Shown here in pieces: positions 1 to 5,240 of a stretch of DNA of 22,347 nucleotides. Position 1 is the stretch's first letter; the number at the start of each line of letters is the position of its first letter. Origin of the DNA: a virus. The position numbers were made by a program, and so were the translations under genes. The stretch lies in the IMG/VR virus record IMGVR_UViG_3300047476_000904, positions 1 through 22,347 of that record. One strand, written 5' to 3'. Below the pieces are notes generated by a model, which was not told where the DNA came from, did no database searches, and worked only from the letters and a program-made list of their open reading frames with translations.

Positions 1-25
1 TACCGTCTAGCGTTGCTGTCTTCAT
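1..25 (-). CDS. Start of a leftward gene, cut by window edge
   Basis: An ATG at 25-23 on the minus strand opens a frame reading MKTATLDG before the window ends. It overlaps the stop of the upstream 69-aa gene by 4 bp (ATGA), and a GGAGG lies 7 nt before the ATG. The same arrangement joins the two genes before it, so a third member of this leftward operon is likely. Eight residues do not allow a function to be named. Confidence 0.5.
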
Positions 26-231
26 GCTGCATCCTCCGGCCATTCGTAACCGAACATCGCTATCAGTATGTCGCGCACTTGCTCTCTGTCGTGGCTGTCA
101 CCGTCGAAGGCTATGCGTGTGCGCTTCTTGTGTATCTCGGTCGCTGCCTTCACGTCGGCTAGCGTTACGCCCATTGGGTAGAGGCCATACGGTCCGTAAT
201 AGCTAAGCACGTAGGTGTAGAAGTCCGTCAT
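22..231 (-). CDS. Small hypothetical phage protein, 69 aa
   Basis: I do not recognise this protein. The frame can be extended upstream to 360, but the ATG at 231 is preferred: AAGGA sits 9 nt upstream, and the ATG overlaps the stop of the zinc-ribbon gene by 4 bp (ATGA), the usual sign of translational coupling. The N-terminus is aromatic (MTDFYTYVLSYYGPYGLYPMG), followed by a charged helical-looking stretch (about residues 24-60) and an acidic end (EWPEDAA). There is no signal peptide or clear membrane segment. It is the middle gene of a leftward operon that continues past the left edge, opposite in direction to the virion genes. That suggests an early or regulatory or host-takeover role, by position only. 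Confidence 0.6.
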   Translation of the reverse strand: MTDFYTYVLSYYGPYGLYPMGVTLADVKAATEIHKKRTRIAFDGDSHDREQVRDILIAMFGYEWPEDAA

Positions 232-431
232 GATGATGTCCTTTTTGGGTTGAGGTTTTTGAGGTCGGATATATCCGTTATGAGCATGTAGTTGGACTTG
301 TTGATTGGGGCTGTGCAGTATGTGACTGCGTGTGCCCGTGTGTCGCCGCAGTCTAGGCATGTAGTGTAGCCTAGGCGGAACCGTTCAACTGCGAACGGCG
401 TGTAGCAGTCTCTGCATAAGACCTGTGTCAT
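228..431 (-). CDS. Small zinc-ribbon protein, 67 aa
   Basis: The protein has two CxxC pairs, C6-C9 and C25-C28, separated by 15 residues. This is the classic spacing of a treble-clef or zinc-ribbon Zn site. Such tiny phage proteins may bind DNA, RNA or host transcription proteins; which one applies here is unknown. The ATG at 431 is chosen over the upstream ATG at 482 because GGAG lies 8 nt before it and the Zn site begins just after it. The ribosome-binding site lies inside a 16-bp palindrome at 435-450, so initiation may be controlled by a repressor or by RNA folding. It is the first gene of a leftward operon, about 65 nt downstream of the predicted start point of the promoter at 503-531. 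Residues after 36 show no motif I recognise. Confidence 0.7.
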   Translation of the reverse strand: MTQVLCRDCYTPFAVERFRLGYTTCLDCGDTRAHAVTYCTAPINKSNYMLITDISDLKNLNPKRTSS

Positions 432-434
432 TTC

Positions 435-450
435 CTTAACTCCAGTTAAG
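435..450. promoter_or_regulatory. 16-bp palindrome over the zinc-ribbon RBS
   Basis: CTTAACTCCAGTTAAG has 7-bp arms around a 2-bp centre. On the minus strand the centre supplies the GGAG of the ribosome-binding site. The related core CTTAAC-N4-GTTAAG recurs at 2302-2317, and a variant at 2329-2346, in the other regulatory region. It could be an operator, or an RNA hairpin that hides the RBS. Confidence 0.55.
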
Positions 451-502
451 CGTTTCGTGTTTGCACTGATGTGCGGGGTCATCGACGTCCTGCCGATTAT
501 TT

Positions 503-531
503 AAACTAGCAGAAAGTCCCTCTTATGTCAA
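503..531 (-). promoter_or_regulatory. Leftward sigma-70-like promoter for the zinc-ribbon operon
   Basis: Read on the minus strand, a perfect -35 TTGACA (531-526) is followed by a 17-bp spacer and a weak -10 TAGTTT (508-503). The spacer ends in TGC, an extended -10. Transcription would start near 496, about 65 nt before the zinc-ribbon ATG at 431. The spacer contains GAGGGACTT, which recurs once more 61 bp upstream, so the promoter may be regulated. Confidence 0.55.
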
Positions 532-598
532 ATGGAGGTGGGATTTGGTATTGTAGGACTTTGTGGAATGTTAGAAGTCCCTCATTCGTTTTCTAACA
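513..598. repeat. AAGTCCCTC direct repeats and TGTTAGAA inverted repeat
   Basis: AAGTCCCTC occurs at 514-522 and 575-583, exactly 61 bp apart. The inverse core GGACTTT lies between them at 556-562. TGTTAGAA (569-576) and TTCTAACA (591-598) are perfect 8-bp inverted arms with a 14-nt loop that contains most of the second copy. The first copy lies between the -10 and -35 of the leftward promoter, which suggests operator function. Confidence 0.45.
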
Positions 599-665
599 AT
601 ATGAGGATGGCTGGAGAGGCGCAGAAGTGTGCGGTTTTTTGGGGGTAGTAGTATAGTATAGTTTT

Positions 666-911
666 AAAGTTATAATGTAGTAGGGAAAATAGAGAGCCCG
701 GCACTTTTTGCCCTTCGCACTGCATAGAAGGGGTCGGACAGATGCGCACTGTCAAAAATCAAAATCCGGCTTCACAACCCAATAACTTTCTAACTTCCTA
801 CAATAGGGGTGTAAACCATTGAAAAACAAGGAAAACTAAAGTTATTGTTTTAAAGCCGCACCATAACTTTGCACTATTTTGCCAACTTTGCATTTTCTTG
901 TTGACTTTGCC
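666..911. repeat. ATAACTTT octamers and three 19-bp iterons
   Basis: The octamer ATAACTTT is present at 782-789 and 863-870, and its complement AAAGTTAT at 666-673 and 838-845, so orientation alternates. Copies two and three are part of a perfect 10-bp inverted repeat (CAATAACTTT 780-789, AAAGTTATTG 838-847, 48-nt loop). The fourth runs into three degenerate tandem units starting at 865, 884 and 903, exactly 19 bp apart, sharing (A/G)ACTTTGC and then ATTTT or TTTT. The surroundings are AT-rich. This resembles iterons next to a DNA-unwinding element. Confidence 0.45.
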
Positions 912-920
912 CATTTTGGA

Positions 921-944
921 CGTTAGGTTGAGTTCAACCTAACG
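921..944. repeat. Perfect 24-bp palindrome
   Basis: CGTTAGGTTGA (921-931) and TCAACCTAACG (934-944) are perfectly complementary 11-bp arms separated by GT. No T-tract follows on either strand, so it is unlikely to be a terminator. A dimeric protein-binding site or a cruciform is more plausible. It directly follows the third 19-bp iteron. Confidence 0.6.
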
Positions 945-949
945 GTCGG

Positions 950-996
950 GGCGCTCACCCAACCAGTTAGCTCAGGCGCTCACCCAACCAGTTAGC
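950..996. repeat. 22-bp perfect direct repeat, two copies
   Basis: Copies at 950-971 and 975-996 are identical over 22 bp (beginning GGCGCTCACC, ending CCAGTTAGC) and start 25 bp apart with a 3-bp gap. They sit between the 24-bp palindrome and the ACTATCA array. Perfect identity in a non-coding region implies either recent duplication or selection on both copies. Confidence 0.6.
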
Positions 997-1000
997 CCTT

Positions 1001-1126
1001 ACTATCACCGCAACTATCATGGACCACTATCACAGGTAGGTAACTATCACGTGGTTAAGGACTATCATGGATAAGTGACTATCATAGGTAGAACACTATC
1101 ATTGGTGACTATCATCACTTCTATCA
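1001..1126 (+). repeat. Array of nine ACTATCA repeats
   Basis: ACTATCA begins at 1001, 1013, 1026, 1043, 1061, 1078, 1095 and 1108, and a TCTATCA variant begins at 1120. All are in the same orientation, usually followed by C or T and often by GG. Start-to-start distances are 12, 13, 17, 18, 17, 17, 13 and 12, an almost mirror-symmetric series. The repeats are too short, and the gaps (5-11 nt) too small, for a CRISPR array. Iterons for a replication initiator, or an operator array for the neighbouring orphan gene's product, are the likeliest readings. Confidence 0.65.
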
Positions 1127-1169
1127 TAGATTAATTATGACAATCTTCGATTGACGTTAATTTGTTTTG

Positions 1170-1208
1170 TTTGTCCCCGAAGGGGACAAAGGGCGCGGAA
1201 AAATCCGC
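1170..1208. other. Two strong hairpins at the end of the repeat region
   Basis: TTTGTCCCC (1170-1178) and GGGGACAAA (1182-1190) form a 9-bp stem. Read on the minus strand the loop is C(UUCG)G, an unusually stable tetraloop. A second small hairpin, GCGGA-AAAA-TCCGC, follows at 1195-1208. No T-tract follows the first stem on either strand, so these may protect RNA ends or act as a barrier rather than as ordinary terminators. Confidence 0.5.
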
Positions 1209-1224
1209 ACCCCGACGCGGACGC

Positions 1225-1279
1225 AAAAAAAAACCCCCGCGACCCGAGGGCCGCGAGGCGGAGGCGCGGCGGAGCCGCG
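1225..1279 (-). terminator. Rho-independent terminator of the orphan leftward gene
   Basis: On the minus strand a GC-rich hairpin (1255-1238, stem CGCGGCC/GGTCGCG with one G-T pair, loop CTCG) is followed by CCCC-complement G residues and nine T residues (A tract at 1225-1233 on plus). A second hairpin, CGCGGC-TCC-GCCGCG, lies just before it (1279-1265). This sits 40-90 nt beyond the stop of the leftward gene ending at 1317 and would keep its transcripts out of the repeat region. Confidence 0.7.
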
Positions 1280-1316
1280 AGGCGGGAGGCGGGAGCCGAA
1301 ACCCCCGCCAGTTATG

Positions 1317-2192
1317 TTACGCCGCGAAATAGGCAGCAATCTTTTCAGCCAGACCGCGCAGCTTATCCTCGACCGCAGTAGATGGAGCGAACGAGCTTTC
1401 ATCATTATCGCCTAGCACTTCATCCATGCACTTGATGACATATTCCAGAGACTCGCCAAACTTCTCACCATTGGCAGGCTTAACGCGATTAGTCTTGGCT
1501 TGCATATAACCACCAGCGACAGCCGCAGGAGCCAGCTTATTAGCAATGTCGGTGGCAGACGGAACCTTGCCGAAGATTGGATTGTTGCCGCCTACGCACT
1601 TAACCTTGAGCGCCTTAGCTTGCTCGAGTAGCGTTTCATCGTCAGGAACAGGCAGACCTTGCAGCTCGAGATTGCCCCGAACCCGCTCGACCAGACCACG
1701 AGCCAGCTCATTAGGCGCGCCGTTATCATCGACCAACTCATAAGCGAGAGAAGCAGGCACTCCCACCGCTAGCACTGGAACAGACTTACCCTTGCGCGGG
1801 ACTTTAGCGGTAGTAATCTCAACAGGCGAACCAGCCCAACCAGCCGATGCGATAGTGAAGGCACGTTGAAACGCCATTTTATCAGCCGAGGACATCCCGC
1901 CCTCAATCCCGAAGTTATCAGCCACAGCGCGATACATAGCAGGCAGAAACTTGCCATCGGTAGAGCCATCTTCATGCCGCCGAGCCTTGAACATATCCTC
2001 GAGCAGACACACGCCGGAAACCTCATTGTCACCCGAACCATACGACCAGCGCATAGAGTAGAAACGATTGTCAGCGATACCCGAAGCCATCGTTGCGATG
2101 CCAGACTGAGCCATAGCCGAGCCATCGCGGAACATATCCACACCTTTTGAGATGGTAGAGGCATTCGATAAGAGCTTTGCATTTAATGTCAT
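1317..2192 (-). CDS. Orphan leftward protein of unknown function, 291 aa
   Basis: I do not recognise this family. The ATG at 2192 has AAAGGAA 7 nt upstream. The gene stands alone: it has its own promoter candidate (2245-2273) and terminator (1225-1279), and points away from the virion operon. The N-terminal third is Ser/Ala/Gly/Met-rich with MRWSYGSGDNEVSGVCLLED near residues 47-66. The middle (about 90-150) looks like a mixed alpha/beta domain (AFQRAFTIASAGW, SVPVLAVGVPASLAYEL). The C-terminal third (about 155-291) is helical and ends in a charged amphipathic helix. No signal peptide, membrane segment, nucleotide-binding motif or Zn site is visible. Its position beside the ACTATCA array makes a DNA-binding, copy-control or early-function role conceivable, but nothing in the sequence shows this. 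Confidence 0.75.
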   Translation of the reverse strand: MTLNAKLLSNASTISKGVDMFRDGSAMAQSGIATMASGIADNRFYSMRWSYGSGDNEVSGVCLLEDMFKARRHEDGSTDGKFLPAMYRAVADNFGIEGGMSSADKMAFQRAFTIASAGWAGSPVEITTAKVPRKGKSVPVLAVGVPASLAYELVDDNGAPNELARGLVERVRGNLELQGLPVPDDETLLEQAKALKVKCVGGNNPIFGKVPSATDIANKLAPAAVAGGYMQAKTNRVKPANGEKFGESLEYVIKCMDEVLGDNDESSFAPSTAVEDKLRGLAEKIAAYFAA

Positions 2193-2216
2193 TTTGTATT
2201 TCCTTTACTTGTGTTG

Positions 2217-2237
2217 CTGGCAGGACTTCCCCGCCAG
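2217..2237 (-). other. Small hairpin in the orphan gene leader
   Basis: CTGGC and GCCAG arms with a partly paired interior fold into a stem just 25 nt upstream of the ATG at 2192, before the ribosome-binding site. It may stabilise the leader or affect initiation. It is imperfect, so the call is tentative. Confidence 0.3.
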
Positions 2238-2244
2238 TGATTTA

Positions 2245-2273
2245 TTTATAGACCAGATAGACGCTTAGACCAA
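2245..2273 (-). promoter_or_regulatory. Leftward promoter candidate for the orphan gene
   Basis: On the minus strand TTGGTC (2273-2268), a 17-bp spacer and TATAAA (2250-2245) match sigma-70 spacing, with a weak -35 and a good -10. TGGTCTA occurs twice, 17 bp apart, overlapping the two elements, which could be a regulator site. The start point would lie about 45 nt upstream of the ATG at 2192. Confidence 0.4.
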
Positions 2274-2301
2274 ATCGACTTGATGAATTAAAACGGGAGA
2301 G

Positions 2302-2346
2302 CTTAACCACAGTTAAGACATCGCAGAGCCTAACCACAGTTAAGGC
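2302..2346. promoter_or_regulatory. Pair of CTTAAC-N4-GTTAAG palindromes, putative operators
   Basis: CTTAACCACAGTTAAG (2302-2317) is palindromic with 6-bp arms. TAACCACAGTTAAG is repeated exactly at 2304-2317 and 2331-2344, 27 bp apart. The second copy lies in a slightly imperfect palindrome (2328-2346, GCCTAAC/GTTAAGGC). Both resemble the palindrome at 435-450. They lie about 30-75 bp upstream of the leftward promoter candidate at 2245-2273. Confidence 0.55.
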
Positions 2347-2376
2347 ATAGCGCGACATGGCGCGAGGCAAGCGCAG

Positions 2377-2408
2377 CATAGAAAATAAAATCGGTCTGCT
2401 TCGCAGAC
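2377..2408 (-). terminator. Possible leftward terminator
   Basis: GTCTGC (2394-2399) and GCAGAC (2403-2408) form a perfect 6-bp stem with a 3-nt loop. Read on the minus strand it is followed by CGATTTTATTTTC, a broken T tract. It could stop leftward transcripts coming from the virion region. On the plus strand only ATTTGATT follows, which is weaker. Confidence 0.35.
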
Positions 2409-2657
2409 ATTTGATTAGGTTAAGTATTAGTGAAGTGGAGTGTAGGATTAACAGGGGTGGGGTGTATCGGATTGACTATACTGTTACCCTACCTACCCCC
2501 GACCCCCCTCTGGTGGCATGTTGTTACCCCACCACTACATACATACTATTTTGCATATTCGACGACGCACTTTTGAAAATCATACCCCCCACCCCCTCTT
2601 TTTCCAGCCACCGGTTCGCTGCCGCTTAATGCAGCCAGACCCCCCGTCGATGGTACC

Positions 2658-2686
2658 TTGACGTCCAAACCCCACGGGGGTATTAT
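2658..2686 (+). promoter_or_regulatory. Strong rightward sigma-70-type promoter for the virion operon
   Basis: TTGACG (2658-2663), a 17-bp spacer and TATTAT (2681-2686) each match consensus at 5 of 6 positions with ideal spacing. The start would be near 2693, giving a leader of about 147 nt before terS at 2840. It is the best promoter match in the region and points into the packaging and head genes. Confidence 0.6.
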
Positions 2687-2839
2687 TTTTGAACCGTTAT
2701 TTGACATTGCGGTACCGGTAGGGGTGGTGTTTCCCTCAGTTTGCGCCGCCCCTATTTTCCTCTTTCCTTCTCCCACCTACACTGCTACACGGCGTGCGCA
2801 TAAACTTATCTCAGCCTCCTACAAGCGGAGCTTACATAC

Positions 2840-3454
2840 ATGCCTATTATAAAAGCCGAACCGAGCACGGAGTATCCTGTGCCGTTTGACCTGTCCGATG
2901 AGGACTTCGATAATTTTGCGGACAAATTAGCATCCATAGGTAATACAGCAGAGCTGCTCGAGCAGCTTGGTGCCCCAGTCGAGTTGGCCAAGGAAAACGT
3001 CGAAGAAGAGGCAGCACTGCTAGATGCAGCCATCGACAACCAGAAAATAACACCATTACAGTCCAGCCTGCCAGCTGCCCTCGGCGCTGCGGCTTTCCTA
3101 CGTGCTTATGGCCAAGGCCGGGCGATGGATGCGGGTCAAGTACGCACTGCGCTGACTAATAAGCTGCTAGAGATTGCTGACTGCGGCGAGATTAAGTACG
3201 AGCTTAAGGCTATTGAGCTGCTTGGTAAGCACTCAGATGTGGGTCTGTTCACTGAGCGCAGTGAGATTAACGTCAATTATAACTCGCCCGAAGGTCTGGA
3301 GAAGGCCATTACGGACCGGGTCAAGCGCCTGCTGAATGCAGACGTCATAGATATGAAGCCACTGGGCATGGACCTCGACGAGGAGCTAGGCATCCTCGAT
3401 GCGGATTTTGAAGATATACTGGCTGATGAGCCCACCGAAGAGGTGGACGAGTGA
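2840..3454 (+). CDS. terS: Terminase small subunit (TerS), 204 aa
   Basis: TerS recognises phage DNA and hands it to the large terminase subunit for cutting and packaging. The clearest sign is the stretch KYELKAIELLGKHSDVGLF at about residues 119-138, close to the ELLGKHLGLF-type motif of Terminase_2-type small subunits, just before an oligomerisation-like helical C-terminus. The N-terminal 70 residues are very acidic, and the tail (about 165-204) is also Asp/Glu-rich. That is unusual for a DNA-binding protein and may contact TerL. The ATG at 2840 has GGAG 9 nt upstream. Its stop overlaps the GTG start of terL by 4 bp (GTGA), the classic terS-terL pairing. The call rests on the short motif plus position, so it is good but not certain. 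Confidence 0.75.
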   Translation: MPIIKAEPSTEYPVPFDLSDEDFDNFADKLASIGNTAELLEQLGAPVELAKENVEEEAALLDAAIDNQKITPLQSSLPAALGAAAFLRAYGQGRAMDAGQVRTALTNKLLEIADCGEIKYELKAIELLGKHSDVGLFTERSEINVNYNSPEGLEKAITDRVKRLLNADVIDMKPLGMDLDEELGILDADFEDILADEPTEEVDE

Positions 3455-4968
3455 ACATCACGCTCAAAGACATACCCAAGATACTCCCAAAACTCTCACC
3501 CGCAGAGCAAGAACAGCTGCTCGCTGAGCTAGATAAGCTGGAGAAGCTCAAGACGCAGGAGTTGGCGCGCAAGCGGTTCCTGAAGTTCGTAGAACAAGTT
3601 TGGCCGACATTCATTGGAGGTAGGCACCATGCGAAAATGGCAGACGCCTTCGAACGCGTTGCTCGTGGTGAGTGCAAACGCCTCATTATTAATATGCCAC
3701 CGCGACACACAAAGTCGGAGTTCGCCTCTTACCTGCTCCCTGCATGGTTCCTCGGACTCAACCCCCATAAGAAGATTATCCAGTGCTCGCACACAGGTGA
3801 GCTAGCTGTCGGCTTTGGCCGTAAAGTACGTAACTTGGTGGATACAGAAGTGTACCACGAGACGTTTCCTGACCTGAAGCTAGCTGCAGACTCTAAGGCG
3901 GCTGGCCGGTGGAATACATCGAAAGGGGGTGATTATTTCGCTATCGGTGTGGGCGGTGCGGTTACCGGTAAAGGTGCTGACGTGCTCATCATTGATGACC
4001 CGCACTCAGAGCAGGAAGCTGCGCTGGCGGAAGTTAACCCAGATATCTACGACAAGGCATATGAGTGGTACACCTCTGGTCCACGTCAGCGTCTCCAGCC
4101 GGGCGGTGCCATTATTGTCGTGATGACGCGGTGGTCGAAGCGCGACCTGACCGGGCAGATATTAAAAGACGCAGCTGCTAACGACAGCCTCGGTGAGTGG
4201 GAAGTCATTGAATTTCCAGCGATTTTGCCTAGCGGCAACCCGCTGTGGCCTGAGTTCTGGGAGTTAACCGAGTTAGAGAAGGTCAAGCGCGACGTCCCTA
4301 ACAGTAAGTGGATGGCGCAGTACCAGCAGAACCCGGTGTCAGAAAGCGCCGCCATTGTTAAGAGAGAGTGGTGGCAGGAGTGGGAGAGTGATGACCCGCC
4401 CAGCTGTGACTTTGTGCTGCAGGTGTGGGATACGGCCTTTGAAAAAACTAGTAGGGCGGATTACTCCGCATGCACGACATGGGGTGTGTTCTACCACCCT
4501 GATGACAACGGCATAACGCAGGCCAACATCATACTACTTAATGCCTTCCGTGACCGCATGGAGTTTCCAGAGCTGAAGCGTGTGGCTGTCGAAGAGTATA
4601 AAGAGTGGCAACCAGACGGCGTCATAATCGAGAAAAAGGCATCAGGTGCACCGCTCATCTACGAGATGCGGGCTATGGGCATACCAGTGCAAGAGTTTAC
4701 GCCTACCCGGGGTAACGACAAGATTTCCCGTCTCAACGGTGTTGCAGACATATTCGCATCAGGCCGGGTGTGGGCACCAGCAACGCGCTGGGCGGAAGAA
4801 GTGATTGACGAAGTGGCAGAATTTCCCGCTGGCTCTAACGATGACTATGTTGATACAGTATCCATGGCCTTGCATAGGTTCAGGCGTGGGGGGTACGTGA
4901 CTACTAACCTAGACGAGCCCGAAGATATCGTGTACTTTAGGTCGAACCGCAATCAGGGGTATTACTAA
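3451..4968 (+). CDS. terL: Terminase large subunit (TerL), ATPase and nuclease, 505 aa
   Basis: TerL is the motor that pumps DNA through the portal and cuts the concatemer. The ATPase domain carries the Walker A-type loop PPRHTKSE (83-90), Walker B DVLIIDDPHSE (177-186), and the coupling motif MTRWSKRDLTG (225-235). The RNase H-like nuclease domain has VWDTAF (D327), IIEKKASG (E394) and DDYVDTVSMAL (D465, D466, D469), the expected acidic triad. Its length is typical. Note that Walker A has Thr where many relatives have Gly (PPRHGKSE). Translation starts at a GTG that overlaps the terS stop by 4 bp. The first 40 residues are a Leu/Glu/Lys helix that could contact TerS. The stop overlaps the next ATG by 1 bp (TAATG). 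Confidence 0.96.
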   Translation: MNITLKDIPKILPKLSPAEQEQLLAELDKLEKLKTQELARKRFLKFVEQVWPTFIGGRHHAKMADAFERVARGECKRLIINMPPRHTKSEFASYLLPAWFLGLNPHKKIIQCSHTGELAVGFGRKVRNLVDTEVYHETFPDLKLAADSKAAGRWNTSKGGDYFAIGVGGAVTGKGADVLIIDDPHSEQEAALAEVNPDIYDKAYEWYTSGPRQRLQPGGAIIVVMTRWSKRDLTGQILKDAAANDSLGEWEVIEFPAILPSGNPLWPEFWELTELEKVKRDVPNSKWMAQYQQNPVSESAAIVKREWWQEWESDDPPSCDFVLQVWDTAFEKTSRADYSACTTWGVFYHPDDNGITQANIILLNAFRDRMEFPELKRVAVEEYKEWQPDGVIIEKKASGAPLIYEMRAMGIPVQEFTPTRGNDKISRLNGVADIFASGRVWAPATRWAEEVIDEVAEFPAGSNDDYVDTVSMALHRFRRGGYVTTNLDEPEDIVYFRSNRNQGYY

Positions 4969-5240
4969 TGGCAAACGTTAAAGCACTTTTTCCTATCGGC
5001 AAAACTCAATGGTCGAAATGGTCTGACGACCAACGTACGGCGTTCAACGAGGCACGCGCAGAAGGCATAGAATATGCCGATGCCGTAGCAGGCGCGAACC
5101 AGACGCAGACTAAAAAGAAAAAGAACGTGTTCGATATCATCGGAGACGTAGCGGAAACCGCAGTTCGCGTAGGTGAAGTGGCGGCATCTGTCTCTCCGGC
5201 ACTCGCAGTGGCCAAGACTTTGGCGAAGAAGGTCAAGTAA
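4968..5240 (+). CDS. Small hypothetical protein between terL and portal, 90 aa
   Basis: I do not recognise a family. The start overlaps the terL stop by 1 bp (TAATG). The N-terminal half has Trp/Ser/Asp-rich KTQWSKWSDDQRTAFNEA (about 12-29). A lysine cluster KKKKN (50-54) leads into an Ala/Val-rich amphipathic helix ending in KTLAKKVK. No signal peptide is present, and the C-terminal helix is too polar for a confident membrane span. The stop is directly followed by the portal ATG, so it is clearly part of the packaging and head operon. A minor virion or packaging-accessory role is possible, by position only. Confidence 0.7.
   Translation: MANVKALFPIGKTQWSKWSDDQRTAFNEARAEGIEYADAVAGANQTQTKKKKNVFDIIGDVAETAVRVGEVAASVSPALAVAKTLAKKVK

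Larger units (their letters stand above)
432..1316. other. Repeat-rich non-coding control region, candidate replication origin
   Basis: No convincing gene lies in these 885 bases. Open frames here are short, lack ribosome-binding sites and cross the GC-rich hairpins. The stretch holds a leftward promoter (503-531), several nested repeat families (513-1126), and a GC-rich block of hairpins and a terminator (1170-1310). Composition switches sharply: AT-rich with T and A tracts from about 640 to 920, then strongly GC-rich from 1190 to 1316. An AT-rich segment beside iterons and palindromes is typical of replication origins and of multi-operator control regions. The assignment is inference, because no replication gene is in the window. 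Confidence 0.5.
2193..2839. other. Divergent regulatory region, no gene recognised
   Basis: This 647-bp gap separates the leftward orphan gene from the rightward virion operon. It holds a leftward promoter candidate (2245-2273), two CTTAAC-type palindromes (2302-2346), a hairpin (2394-2408) and a strong rightward promoter (2658-2686). From about 2440 to 2780 the plus strand is rich in C runs and in TACCCC and CCACTAC words, with several GGTACC sites. A 90-codon frame at 2357-2629 has no ribosome-binding site and an atypical composition, so it is not called. Confidence 0.6.

Noticed and set aside
665-677. Rightward promoter with perfect TATAAT at 671-676
   Set aside because: No -35-like sequence at 15-19 bp upstream, no TG extension and no gene downstream on that strand.
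921-944. Palindrome as terminator
   Set aside because: A perfect stem but no T-tract after it on either strand, and no gene ends nearby.
1001-1126. CRISPR array
   Set aside because: The repeat is only 7 bp and the gaps are 5-11 nt; CRISPR repeats and spacers are both above 20 nt. No cas gene is present.
1151-1415. Short frames on both strands in the GC-rich hairpin belt
   Set aside because: Compositional: three frames overlap the same hairpins, all Arg/Pro/Gly-rich, no start signals.
2357-2629. 90-codon rightward gene
   Set aside because: No ribosome-binding site, odd Pro/Cys/Ile-rich composition, spans C-rich intergenic DNA and lies upstream of the promoter for terS.
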